Below, in pieces: positions 7,582 to 15,406 of a stretch of DNA of 18,132 bases. Origin of the DNA: JAENWH01 sp038248745. GTDB taxonomy: Bacteria; Bacillota; Clostridia; Peptostreptococcales; Anaerovoracaceae. Location of the stretch: contig JBBRXC010000022.1 in assembly GCA_038248745.1 (NCBI GenBank), positions 1-18,132 of the forward strand, written 5' to 3'. The position numbers were made by a program, and so were the translations under genes. A model generated the notes under the pieces. It made no database searches. It saw nothing but the letters and a program-made list of their open reading frames with translations, and was not told the origin of the DNA. Every line of letters begins with the position of its first letter. Position 1 is the stretch's first letter.

Positions 7582-8760
7582 TTATAACAAAAATCTTGCT
7601 ACACCAGTTTTCTTTGCTGCTTCTGCAACTGCCGCTGCAACCGCTTTTCCCACTCTCGGATCAAATGCAGACGGTATAATATAATCAGCGGTCAGTTCTT
7701 CATCAGAAATCAGTCCCGCAATGGCTTCAGCTGCTGCAATTTTCATTTCTTCATTAATATCGGAAGCAGTCACGTCAAAAACGCCGCGGAAGATCCCTGG
7801 AAAAGCAAGCACATTATTCACTTGATTAGGGAAATCACTTCTCCCGGTTGCTATGACAAGAGCCCCTGCAGCTTTTGCCTCCTCCGGGAATATTTCAGGC
7901 GTCGGATTGGCGCAGGCAAATATAATGGAATCTGGCGCCATGGTTTTAACCATCTCTTCCGTTAAGGATCCAGGGGCCGAAAATCCGCAGAATATATCAG
8001 CACCGATGATTACGTCAGCCAAGTTGCCTTTTTTTATAGTCCTGTTGGTGATTTTAGAAATTTCCTCTTTGCTTTCATTTAGACCTTCACGCCCTTCATA
8101 AATAGCACCTGAACGATCACATAAAATGATATCTTCGTAACCGGCTGAATAAAGTAGTTTGGTCACTGAAATCGCAGCAGCTCCTGCCCCATTAATGACG
8201 ATAGAAACCTCTTCCTTCTTCTTGCCCGTCACCTTCATGGCGTTGGTAAGTCCTGCAAGAGTGACGACAGCAGTTCCATGCTGGTCATCGTGGAAAATTG
8301 GAATATCACAGATTTCCTTCAACTTGCGTTCTATTTCAAAGCAGCGAGGAGCCGAAATGTCTTCCAAATTAACGCCGCCGAAGCTCCCTGAAATCAAGTG
8401 AATGGTTTTAACGATTTCATCAACATCTTTACTCTTTATGCAAAGTGGAAATGCGTCTACATCCCCAAATTCCTTGAAGAGAACACATTTGCCCTCCATA
8501 ACAGGCATTCCCGCTTCTGGACCGATGTCCCCAAGTCCAAGAACAGCGGTGCCATCCGTTACCACAAGACAAAGGTTCCATCTTCTGGTAAGTGTATATG
8601 ATTTATTCACATCTTTCTGTATTTCAAGGCAAGGCTGCGCCACGCCTGGTGTATACGCGATGGAAAGATCTTCTTTAGTATTTACCGGCACTGTAGAAAT
8701 CACTTCTATCTTGCCTCGTTTCTCGTAATGATAAGCTAGACTTTCATCAAAAATTGTCAT
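7582..8760 (-). CDS. NAD(P)-dependent malic enzyme (short bacterial type)
   Basis: A 392-residue cytosolic enzyme that oxidatively decarboxylates malate to pyruvate and CO2. The N-terminal malic domain shows Tyr36 in IAYTPGVAQPC, the catalytic Lys91 in EGKCVLF, the metal ligands E133-D134 in NLEDISAP, and Asp158 in IFHDDQHGT. The NAD-binding Rossmann domain starts with VINGAGAAAIS (188-198). Length is typical of the short form, without the phosphotransacetylase domain of MaeB-type enzymes. AAAGGAG lies 9 nt before the ATG. It lies 45 bp downstream of the glycosyltransferase gene and 22 bp upstream of the lipoprotein gene. Its pyruvate product could link to the downstream PEP-synthase-like protein, but that protein lacks the pyruvate/PEP barrel. 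Confidence 0.96.
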   Translation of the reverse strand: MTIFDESLAYHYEKRGKIEVISTVPVNTKEDLSIAYTPGVAQPCLEIQKDVNKSYTLTRRWNLCLVVTDGTAVLGLGDIGPEAGMPVMEGKCVLFKEFGDVDAFPLCIKSKDVDEIVKTIHLISGSFGGVNLEDISAPRCFEIERKLKEICDIPIFHDDQHGTAVVTLAGLTNAMKVTGKKKEEVSIVINGAGAAAISVTKLLYSAGYEDIILCDRSGAIYEGREGLNESKEEISKITNRTIKKGNLADVIIGADIFCGFSAPGSLTEEMVKTMAPDSIIFACANPTPEIFPEEAKAAGALVIATGRSDFPNQVNNVLAFPGIFRGVFDVTASDINEEMKIAAAEAIAGLISDEELTADYIIPSAFDPRVGKAVAAAVAEAAKKTGVARFLL

Positions 8761-8772
8761 ATTATTTACTCC

Positions 8773-8808
8773 TTTGTTTATTTATTTATTGATTTACTTG
8801 TTTATTTA
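8773..8808. repeat. Low-complexity TTTA-rich spacer
   Basis: A run of imperfect TTTA/TTTG units fills the gap between the malic enzyme start and the glycosyltransferase stop, and also covers that stop. On the minus strand it is an A-rich leader upstream of the AAAGGAG site, which would stay unstructured and favour translation. No terminator or clear promoter was found here. Confidence 0.6.
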
Positions 8809-9864
8809 CATAATGATACTTTGGTCTTTTTTCTTTTTAAAGATAAATCTTTTCTGGATTTGGAAGCTCATAAAAAATAGGGTGATATCCACAAATATTT
8901 TTATTACCGTAATGTTTACTGGTAAAAGTTTCAGACTAGTTACAAGGAACCAGCTAAAGAGAATTTGGCAGCCAAACAATATAAAATAACCAAATGTTTC
9001 TTCCCAATTATTTTTTTGGCTTTTAAATACCCAATGTTTATTCAATATAAAGTTCACACCGCCTGCCACTACACGCGCTGCAACTGTTGCCTGAAGTATT
9101 CCTATATGCCCTGTTCCAAATACTAAATGGACAAATACAGTAAACAACGATACATCTATAATGGCCGAGAAAAAAGAAGAAAAACTATACTTGAATATAT
9201 TCAAATATATAAGTATAGCGTCCCTAAACGGATTAAAATGAGACGACTTATTCTTTTCGAAATAAATTGCTTCAATGGGCACTTCAATAAATGGTATCCC
9301 CATATGCCCCATGACCATCAAAAGATTCATCTCATACTCATATTGATCTCCGGGTATAGATAGACTTAGCTTCCCAAATTTTCTTGGAATCCCCCTTAAA
9401 CCAGTTTGTGTATCCTTACATTTTTTCCCTGTGCTTAGAAAATATACCAAAGATGTAATATGATTTCCAAAATAGCTTTTTAACGGAATACCTTTTTTTC
9501 TAAAATCTCGGGTGCCTAGGATTAAGCCATCAGGATTCTTCTGTAATGCATTGGCCACCTTCAAAATATCTTCTGGAGAATGTTGCCCATCCGCGTCCGC
9601 TGTGATATATCCACTGCATTTAGGATAGTTTGTTTCGGCGTATTGAATCCCTGTTTTCAGCGTAGCACCTTTCCCCATATTTTCAGAATGATTGCATAGA
9701 TCACAGGGGTACTGAGCTTTTATAGCATCAAAAATATACTGGCTCTCCTGCCCACTTCCATCATTCACAATAATGATTTGAAACGCCATCCTAGTTAATT
9801 TTCCAACTAAATCCATTAATTTTTCATCTGGATTAAATGCCGGTATGATCACTATTGGTCTCAT
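8806..9864 (-). CDS. Family 2 glycosyltransferase fused to a GtrA-type membrane domain
   Basis: A 352-residue protein. The GT-A domain of the polyprenyl-phosphate glycosyltransferase type spans about 1-210, with IIVNDGS at 31-37, the DxD metal site D90-A-D92 in ADADGQH, QTGLRG at 153-158 and GDQYEYEMN at 172-180. A GtrA-like domain with four predicted membrane helices follows at about 226-340, ending in a KKKK tail. It probably transfers a sugar from a nucleotide to undecaprenyl phosphate and helps flip or use the lipid-linked sugar for envelope glycosylation. The ATG at 9862-9864 was preferred to a TTG one codon earlier because AGGGAGA lies upstream at good spacing. It shares one base with the stop of the GNAT gene (TGATG), so the pair is coupled. 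Confidence 0.93.
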   Translation of the reverse strand: MRPIVIIPAFNPDEKLMDLVGKLTRMAFQIIIVNDGSGQESQYIFDAIKAQYPCDLCNHSENMGKGATLKTGIQYAETNYPKCSGYITADADGQHSPEDILKVANALQKNPDGLILGTRDFRKKGIPLKSYFGNHITSLVYFLSTGKKCKDTQTGLRGIPRKFGKLSLSIPGDQYEYEMNLLMVMGHMGIPFIEVPIEAIYFEKNKSSHFNPFRDAILIYLNIFKYSFSSFFSAIIDVSLFTVFVHLVFGTGHIGILQATVAARVVAGGVNFILNKHWVFKSQKNNWEETFGYFILFGCQILFSWFLVTSLKLLPVNITVIKIFVDITLFFMSFQIQKRFIFKKKKDQSIIM

Positions 9865-10331
9865 CAAATTCTCCCTTGCAGAAGTTTGTTTCCCTCGAAA
9901 ACTTTATGCATTATTTCCGGGTTGCACTCTTTACCAAATTGACTACAGCTAAAGCATTTTGAAATTTCTGGCGCCTTTTTTCTGGCAACGATTTCCCATC
10001 CAAGTTTTAAATAAAATACCGGGACTTTTCCAACAAGCCAAGCCTCATTGCCGCCCATTTTTATTATTTCCTCTTCTAATATGTTCATCAGTTTTGTCCC
10101 CAGCTTTTCCTTCCGGTAGTCACTGTCCACCGCCATATCCGCCACCACAAATTCTCCGTTTCGGTTTTCTAAGCTGGCACCGCCAATCAGTTTTTTATTT
10201 TTCGGATCAATACATTCCCAGCATTTAATAACGTTCTCAGGTTTTTCAATACCAGGTTCTGTTTCTAACCCATTCTCATAAAAAAATTGGGACAATTTTT
10301 CATAATCACTGCTTTCATGAATAATATACAT
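9864..10331 (-). CDS. GNAT-family N-acetyltransferase with cysteine pairs
   Basis: A 155-residue protein. The acetyl-CoA-binding motif A region is VVADMAVDSDYRKEKLGTKL (62-81), though the normally small residue in the RxxGxG loop is Lys76. Motif B is around FYLKLGWEIV. Two features mark its subfamily: a CWEC pair at 37-40, and a C-terminal CFSC with a further Cys at 136 (126-136), followed by NPEIM. This tail recurs in GNATs of anaerobes and may bind zinc or be redox active. The substrate is unknown. GGAGA lies shortly before the ATG. It is the first gene of the run that continues into the glycosyltransferase. Confidence 0.86.
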   Translation of the reverse strand: MYIIHESSDYEKLSQFFYENGLETEPGIEKPENVIKCWECIDPKNKKLIGGASLENRNGEFVVADMAVDSDYRKEKLGTKLMNILEEEIIKMGGNEAWLVGKVPVFYLKLGWEIVARKKAPEISKCFSCSQFGKECNPEIMHKVFEGNKLLQGRI

Positions 10332-10410
10332 ATCTTCTCCTCTAGACCGTTTTTTTTATTATCTCATTAACTGATAGTGTTTATGTGTTTAGCATCTTAT
10401 TCATACTTGA

Positions 10411-10419
10411 ACTATACCA
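10411..10419 (-). promoter_or_regulatory. Possible extended -10 promoter for the GNAT operon
   Basis: Minus-strand TGGTATAGT (10411-10419) is an extended -10 element lying about 80 bp before the GNAT start. No good -35 box is at 17 nt. The position between the DUF4153 terminator and GNAT fits a promoter, but the match is modest. Confidence 0.35.
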
Positions 10420-10471
10420 CATTTTCAGGGGCTTTTTCTACTGATTAAACAAATTATTCCCAGAGTAATTA

Positions 10472-10495
10472 AAAGCCCTGATTTCTCAGGGCTTT
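10472..10495 (-). terminator. Rho-independent terminator after the DUF4153 gene
   Basis: A perfect 10-bp stem (AAAGCCCTGA, 10472-10481, with its complement 10486-10495) and a 4-nt loop begin 10 bp after the stop codon. On the minus strand the 3' arm runs into TTTTAATTA. The plus-strand side also has T-rich sequence (CATTTTTAATT), so it may work in both directions. Confidence 0.85.
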
Positions 10496-10504
10496 CATTT
10501 TTAA

Positions 10505-12424
10505 TTAAATTTTCTCCACCATGTAAAGCGAATTCAGATTAATAAAGTAATTAATAGCATCATTTTTTGGGTCAATATTGATTTCAACATTGTTGAATAC
10601 AAGCAATACCTTGACTTCGTCCGATTCCAGCTGTAAGCTCATGTCTTCAAACTCTGCCTGATTAGATCCACTTATCTTGCCTGGCGGGAATTTCTTCGTA
10701 ATAACATCAATAAAGTCATTCATATCCTTGTTGATAATCACCTGATCATTTAGCTGAATCTCCAAAACTGGGATGCCATCCTTAGAGGTGGTTGTCCAAT
10801 AAATTTTATAGGTTCCCTTTTCCCCATCTACTGTGATGAAATTTTGCCCTTCCCCATATTGTTCCTGAGGATTGAATGCCCAGCGATAATCCCCAATATC
10901 AATGGCCTGTGCTCCCAAATACAAACTGGTTCCCAAAACATCTGTCGGTCCACCATTATCATCTTCTTTTGGAAAAACCTTATCAAAACCAAATGTCTTT
11001 TTAAAGGTAAGGCTATCTCTAAGTGCAATGTCAAACCATGCCGGCAGTTTTGAACTTTCCGTATATGCCAGATAATCTACAGCATCCGTGATTGATTCTC
11101 TGACTTCCAGTGTAGGCTCCGTAGCGGCTGCAATCAGTTGATCGTCCACAAGCATCTCTTCACTAACCAGCAGTGTCTCCAGCCTGTTCACCTGGGCAGT
11201 CACCGGCAACGCCTGGTAGCCTATGATCGGTAATACTGAAATAATCGCTAAACTGCAGGTGATGGCGACAATCCAAGGATGTGCTTTATTTTTTAGCAGC
11301 AGTAATAAAATCGCTCCAGCCAACGCTACGATCCATATAAGGATGAAGTTATATTCGGCAGTCTTCAACCCTGACTTCCCCAGCTGACTGATTAATGCCC
11401 AAGCCTCGAAGACAAGTATTACAAGAGCGGCTACTGGATATACTCTTCGGTAAAATTTTGCCACACCGGATTCATGATGCGTCACCATGATATGTAGCCA
11501 AATTCCCCCTATTGTATATGCGGCGGCGATACTAGAAAGTCTGAAAAATTCTGCTCCCGTGCCACCCATAACGGTTCGTCCTGCCCAGATAAATAATACA
11601 ACTGTCAAGGCCAGAACAATAGGCACCATAATATAGCCAAATAGAATTTCTACAAAACGCGGTTGCTTCTGTGCCACTTCTCGATGTTCATCCACCGCTC
11701 CCTTTCTAAAATCAGGGAAATATCCTACGTACAGGGTGAACACAAGGAAACCAACGACAGTGCCAATATACATATAAACCTTGCCGCTCATATCGTTGTA
11801 AATAAGTGCCTGTACCGCACCGGCTACACCAGATGCTCCCGTCATCATCACAACCCCATAAATAACGGCAATAAAGAAAGCCTTGTGCGTCATAAAAAAG
11901 GATTTTGCAAAATCATATTCAAGTTTTATTTCCTTGCCCCCGGCTTCAGACACTCTGGTCTCAGATAGGATGGCATTTTCATCCTGTGCTCCCGCGAAAA
12001 TAACAAAAACCAGATAGCTGACCAACATAACCATGGTCACGCGAGCGATAGAAAGAACAGAAATCGTTGCAAACCTTGACTCCATAAGCGTAGGATCTGT
12101 GCCGCCAAATAGATAAAGTAAAACAAATGTGATGCCAATAGCCGCAATTCCTAAGACGTTCGCAACTAAAAATGCTTTTTTATTATTATATCGGCTTTGT
12201 GCGCCGGTAATAAGCATCAAGCTGAAAATAGCCCCAAGTGCAAAAGACCAGTGTAAACAGTTAAAAAGAAAATTATAAGGTTCCTGCTGTGGCCATTCCA
12301 GCTGAATCCGAATCATCGTCACGATTGCAAAAGCCAGCGCACTGCCAATTGCTACCGGGAACGTTTTAAATGCTTGAATCCCTCCTGTCAGGGATTTATT
12401 TATAGACCTGATTATAATATTCAT
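10505..12424 (-). CDS. DUF4153-family polytopic membrane protein
   Basis: A 639-residue protein. The first about 415 residues hold roughly ten or more hydrophobic helices, starting with FPVAIGSALAFAIVTMI. The last about 220 residues are hydrophilic and mainly beta, probably extracytoplasmic. Layout and length match the DUF4153 family of Firmicutes, whose function is unknown. The frame opens with GTG at 12431-12433, but AGGAGG abuts that codon directly, whereas it is 9 nt from the ATG at 12422-12424, so the ATG was chosen. It is preceded by the methyltransferase gene on the same strand (74-bp gap) and followed by a clear terminator. Confidence 0.85.
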   Translation of the reverse strand: MNIIIRSINKSLTGGIQAFKTFPVAIGSALAFAIVTMIRIQLEWPQQEPYNFLFNCLHWSFALGAIFSLMLITGAQSRYNNKKAFLVANVLGIAAIGITFVLLYLFGGTDPTLMESRFATISVLSIARVTMVMLVSYLVFVIFAGAQDENAILSETRVSEAGGKEIKLEYDFAKSFFMTHKAFFIAVIYGVVMMTGASGVAGAVQALIYNDMSGKVYMYIGTVVGFLVFTLYVGYFPDFRKGAVDEHREVAQKQPRFVEILFGYIMVPIVLALTVVLFIWAGRTVMGGTGAEFFRLSSIAAAYTIGGIWLHIMVTHHESGVAKFYRRVYPVAALVILVFEAWALISQLGKSGLKTAEYNFILIWIVALAGAILLLLLKNKAHPWIVAITCSLAIISVLPIIGYQALPVTAQVNRLETLLVSEEMLVDDQLIAAATEPTLEVRESITDAVDYLAYTESSKLPAWFDIALRDSLTFKKTFGFDKVFPKEDDNGGPTDVLGTSLYLGAQAIDIGDYRWAFNPQEQYGEGQNFITVDGEKGTYKIYWTTTSKDGIPVLEIQLNDQVIINKDMNDFIDVITKKFPPGKISGSNQAEFEDMSLQLESDEVKVLLVFNNVEINIDPKNDAINYFINLNSLYMVEKI

Positions 12425-12498
12425 AAACAACACCTCCTGACTCTCTTATACCCATTTTTTCTAGTTTTGCAATGGGGGATCTCCTCAGACTATTTACC

Positions 12499-13314
12499 TT
12501 ACATTTGCCAATAAATCGTGACTACTGTTGTTGAAGTTTTATCTTGAATTTTACCCTCAACAGCTACAGTGCTTAAATAGTCTTTTAGTTTTGTCTCTTC
12601 CTCAGCCGAAATATTTTTGAAAGATTTCACTCTGTTAATGTACCAGATGTAAGCTTCTTCTATAGGTTTTTCAATAAGCCATTCTTCCTGGCGGCAGGTG
12701 AAACGCGGGCAATATCCAAGTTCCCACAACATTTGGAATGCGTAGGTAATATTTTCATCTGTTGTCTCGGCTTTATTGTCAATGCCTGCCAGATGAATCA
12801 CCTGATCCATAATCAAGTCCTTACGTCTCGCTGATTTAACCAAGAAACAATGTTTTTTTGCACAGGCAAGCATTTTTTCGAATGTTTCCGCACTATTAAT
12901 GCCAGGTGTCATGTGTGCAAATACAAGGTCAAAATTTCCCTCGTATTTTGCTTTTTTCACATCCAATTCATTCCAATCCCCTGCAATAAATTCAACATTA
13001 TTTGTTCCATTTTTTTGTGCTCTTTCTCTTGCATATTGAATCATCTTTGGAGAAAGATCATAACCCACCACTCGATTGACTTTTTCTGCCAGCGCAAGGG
13101 CATACACGCCTGCGCCACAGCCGATATCTAGCACCGTCATCTCCTTTGTCAGTTCAATCGTCGCATTCAGGTCTTTCAAAAAATCATTTGATTCCCATTT
13201 CGGCATAGGCTTCTCCTTGTAGTAATTAGAGGCGCTATCCCACATTTTAATACTTGCATCCATATCTTTATCCGCTTTATTTACCCAATTCTTCCTGATT
13301 TCTTCAATATCCAT
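12499..13314 (-). CDS. Class I SAM-dependent methyltransferase
   Basis: A 271-residue cytosolic protein with a Rossmann methyltransferase core. Motif I is VLDIGCGAG (61-69), the acidic ribose-binding residue is Asp86 in VVGYDLS, motif II/III is FIAGDWNEL (109-117), and motif IV is FDLVFAHMTPG (128-138). A less conserved C-terminal domain (about 165-271) with two Cys near 217-222 probably sets the substrate, which I cannot name. AAAGGAG lies 4 nt before the ATG. Just upstream are two tandem copies of the dispersed GC-rich repeat, whose CTGAAA end runs straight into the ribosome binding site. Confidence 0.9.
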   Translation of the reverse strand: MDIEEIRKNWVNKADKDMDASIKMWDSASNYYKEKPMPKWESNDFLKDLNATIELTKEMTVLDIGCGAGVYALALAEKVNRVVGYDLSPKMIQYARERAQKNGTNNVEFIAGDWNELDVKKAKYEGNFDLVFAHMTPGINSAETFEKMLACAKKHCFLVKSARRKDLIMDQVIHLAGIDNKAETTDENITYAFQMLWELGYCPRFTCRQEEWLIEKPIEEAYIWYINRVKSFKNISAEEETKLKDYLSTVAVEGKIQDKTSTTVVTIYWQM

Positions 13315-13323
13315 TTTTCTCCT

Positions 13324-13379
13324 TTTCAGCTAGGGCCTGGTGGCGCACTAATTTCAGCTAGGGCCTGGTGGCGCACTAA
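13324..13379. repeat. Two tandem 28-bp copies of the GC-rich dispersed repeat
   Basis: Units at 13324-13351 and 13352-13379 are identical and abut without a spacer. Each carries TTTCAG, the core CTAGGGCCTGGTGGCGC and ACTAA. The core is about 75% G+C in an AT-rich background. The array fills the gap between the methyltransferase ribosome binding site and the stop of the upstream membrane-protein gene, so it is transcribed as part of the mRNA leader. Confidence 0.93.
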
Positions 13380-13385
13380 TTCGCT

Positions 13386-14297
13386 CTAATTCCCTACAAT
13401 TCGTTGAGTATCCAATTCATTCAGCCACTCCCTGCTTGGCTTTACACTTTTCATCATCAGCATAAATCCTATTACAGCAAGTAAGTTAAACAGAGGGAAC
13501 ATACTCAATTCTACAATATTCATCTCGACACCTTTTAAGGCCATATTGATGATCATCGCCGAAAGAGCTGTCAGCATGGTAAACCCTTTGATTATTATTA
13601 CAGAGGTCAGCAGATATCCCATTGGTTTCTTTTGAAGCAGTAATACCGCTGAAAGGATTGCAGTGGGTACAATAAATCCGAGGTCCATTCCTTGTATGAC
13701 AAGCGCCGTGTAATGTTCAAGACCGATGGGAACCGCTCCCTCAAATATAGAAGGGGCGATTTTTCCAAGCCAAAGCATGCCAATCCCAAGACCGACAAAT
13801 AACTGAAATCCAGCCAAGAATTTTATTGGCATTTTTTCGTTGAACATATCAGGAATTTTTTCAATTTCAAAGCTCATCATACTTAAAACAAAAGCATACA
13901 GACTCAAAGACATGAGGATGACATACACGATAAAAAAAGCATTGTAGTGCCATAAAAAAGTGTATGACATATACGTGTAGAGAAAATATCCTAGCGTGCC
14001 CGTCAGCATCAATCTACCCCGGGGTGCTCTTTTATTTGTTAAATACAAGGAAATCAGCAGTAATGGAATCCCCATTACAAGGGTCACAAGATCTCCGGCC
14101 TTTCCCTGGGCAACGACAGATATAGAATCGTTCTGATAAAGTCCGCTTCCATAAATTTCAACAGTTTCCCCGGTAATTGCCTGAAACGAATACTGTCCTG
14201 ACCCACCAGTTGAAAACAGTCCCGCGAAACAGGCAATTAGAGATAAAACGATGATGAAAAGTACGAGAATATTAATTGGTTTTATATATTTGATCAT
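13386..14297 (-). CDS. Polytopic membrane protein of unknown function
   Basis: A 303-residue integral membrane protein with about eight predicted helices, near 8-28, 69-87, 98-115, 120-142, 158-180, 205-222, 227-252 and 266-283. An external loop (29-68) is rich in Gly, Ser and Thr. The conserved-looking TFLWHYNAFF segment (113-122) puts Trp-His-Tyr at a helix boundary. I do not recognise the family. GGAGG lies 6 nt before the ATG. Unusually, the gene is bracketed on both sides by copies of the same GC-rich repeat, a pattern expected for a transferable cassette or for repeat expansion at its borders. Confidence 0.82.
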   Translation of the reverse strand: MIKYIKPINILVLFIIVLSLIACFAGLFSTGGSGQYSFQAITGETVEIYGSGLYQNDSISVVAQGKAGDLVTLVMGIPLLLISLYLTNKRAPRGRLMLTGTLGYFLYTYMSYTFLWHYNAFFIVYVILMSLSLYAFVLSMMSFEIEKIPDMFNEKMPIKFLAGFQLFVGLGIGMLWLGKIAPSIFEGAVPIGLEHYTALVIQGMDLGFIVPTAILSAVLLLQKKPMGYLLTSVIIIKGFTMLTALSAMIINMALKGVEMNIVELSMFPLFNLLAVIGFMLMMKSVKPSREWLNELDTQRIVGN

Positions 14298-14310
14298 TTG
14301 AACCTCCGTA

Positions 14311-14369
14311 TTTCAGCTAGGGCCTGGTGGCGCACTTTCGTGCGAAGTGCGCCACCAGGCCCTAGCTGA
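14311..14369. repeat. 25-bp perfect inverted repeat made of two opposed copies of the dispersed repeat
   Basis: Arms 14313-14337 and 14345-14369 are exact complements with a 7-nt loop TCGTGCG. Each arm carries CTAGGGCCTGGTGGCGC. The TAG stop of the flavodoxin gene lies inside the right arm, and on the left the hairpin ends a few bases before the GGAGG of the next gene. There is no T-tract, so it is more likely an mRNA stability or processing hairpin than an intrinsic terminator. Confidence 0.93.
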
Positions 14370-14844
14370 TCAATTTATCTGCTAGTTTCGTCATGTTTTC
14401 CGGCAAGCCCATGGTTTCTGGTGTACCAGGTTTTACCGCTCTTTGCATTAATCCTGTGACCATCTTATGGGCCAAACTCATCTTCTCGGTCCGCAGCTCT
14501 CCTCCAAAGCATTCCTTTGCGATGGCAGCTTCAAGCAGTTCTTCAGGGAAACAGTTTTTTATTGTTTCTTGAAAATTTTCCGGAAGACCGCAGCATAAGA
14601 ATAAAGCAACTCTTTTATTTAACAGCTGGTTAAGGTTTGCTTTACTGTATTCCTTAAATTTTTTATGGATTTGACCCATATAAATGGAGCCTCCTATAAC
14701 AACATTATCAAATTCATCGATCAAAGGAACCTTATCCGTCTTGATATTACTAATGAGTACCTCTCCATCAATTAATTCCTTTAATTTTTCTACGCATTCT
14801 TTTGTGTAACCATATGTACTGGCATAAATGATCAGTGTTTTCAT
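14362..14844 (-). CDS. Flavodoxin-domain protein (HemG-like flavodoxin group)
   Basis: A 160-residue flavodoxin-fold protein. The FMN phosphate loop is ASTYGYTKECVE (8-19), the second loop is VVIGGSIYMGQIHKKFKEY (48-66), and LFLCCGLPENF (81-91) is the third core strand. This pattern resembles the flavodoxin domain of menaquinone-dependent protoporphyrinogen oxidase (HemG), but heme genes are not nearby, so a general quinone or flavin reductase role is equally possible. Its ATG overlaps the MarR stop by 4 nt, so it is translated with its regulator. The TAG stop lies in the repeat hairpin, making KLIS the last residues. Confidence 0.88.
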   Translation of the reverse strand: MKTLIIYASTYGYTKECVEKLKELIDGEVLISNIKTDKVPLIDEFDNVVIGGSIYMGQIHKKFKEYSKANLNQLLNKRVALFLCCGLPENFQETIKNCFPEELLEAAIAKECFGGELRTEKMSLAHKMVTGLMQRAVKPGTPETMGLPENMTKLADKLIS

Positions 14845-15314
14845 CTTAATGTACCTTTCTCTTTTTCCATTCTGTATAAATTTCCCATTATTTTATTTAT
14901 GACATTTCTTGCTTCCATCAACTCTTCGTTAGTAATATTCGCAAATACTTCCTCAACAAAGGCGGTCCCTTTGGGTTGTGTCTTCTCCCAGAATTGATAA
15001 CTTTCATTCGTCAGATTCAACCGGGTCACTCTGGCATCTTTCTCATCCTTCTTCATCTTCAACAATCCCTTTTGCTCAAGTTTTAATGCCAGCTGCTTCA
15101 CATTTTGATGTGAACTACCCATTTCATTTGCTACATCTTTCATCGTCGGTGCCTCATCAAATAGATTATCTATAATAATAGACATCATCCATTGCTTTGA
15201 GGTTACATCAAATTCTTTCAGTTCTCTTTCCAACAGCGTATCCATTCGGTTCGCTGAAAATAAAAGAGCGCCAAAAATAAATTGTCTGTCTTCCATTTCT
15301 TCTAATTTACTCAA
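14841..15314 (-). CDS. MarR-family transcriptional regulator
   Basis: A 157-residue winged-helix dimer protein. The DNA-binding part is about 55-102: APTMKDVANEMGSSHQNVKQ holds the helix-turn-helix and KKDEKDARVTRLNLT the wing with the typical Asp-Ala-Arg. Flanking helices form the dimer interface. The frame is open 21 codons further upstream, but AAGGAGG at 15322-15328 sits 7 nt before a TTG at 15312-15314, and that point fits the usual family length, so TTG is taken as the start. The gene overlaps the flavodoxin gene by 4 nt. Two palindromes overlap its promoter, so it very likely represses itself and the flavodoxin until a ligand or oxidant releases it. Confidence 0.9.
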   Translation of the reverse strand: MSKLEEMEDRQFIFGALLFSANRMDTLLERELKEFDVTSKQWMMSIIIDNLFDEAPTMKDVANEMGSSHQNVKQLALKLEQKGLLKMKKDEKDARVTRLNLTNESYQFWEKTQPKGTAFVEEVFANITNEELMEARNVINKIMGNLYRMEKEKGTLR

Positions 15315-15361
15315 ATGTCGGCCTCCTTCATTTTCTACAAAAGTATTTTTGCAGAAATATA

Positions 15362-15406
15362 GGTAATATATTACCATTAATAAGTAATATATTACCTATA
15401 TTACCT
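15362..15406. promoter_or_regulatory. Twin palindromic operator for the MarR regulator
   Basis: GGTAATATATTACC (15362-15375) is a perfect 14-bp palindrome. GTAATATATTAC (15384-15395) is a perfect 12-bp palindrome with the same core. Their centres are 21 bp apart, two helical turns, so two dimers would bind the same DNA face. An extra TATTACCT half-site follows at 15399-15406. Confidence 0.85.

Noticed and set aside
12434..12498. Terminator between the methyltransferase and DUF4153 genes
   Set aside because: CCCATT/AATGGG gives only 6 bp with a 14-nt loop and no T-tract follows.
13324..13379. Possible CRISPR array (two 28-bp direct repeats)
   Set aside because: The two units abut with no spacer, there are only two, and no cas gene is nearby.
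14366..14378. 13-nt match CTGATCAATTTAT shared with 17466-17478
   Set aside because: It is short and AT-rich and lies at the ends of unrelated genes without the GC-rich repeat at the second site; chance is the simplest explanation.
15315..15377. Longer N-terminus for the MarR regulator (ATG near 15377)
   Set aside because: It would place the start inside the operator palindrome and upstream of a strong AAGGAGG that matches the TTG at 15314.
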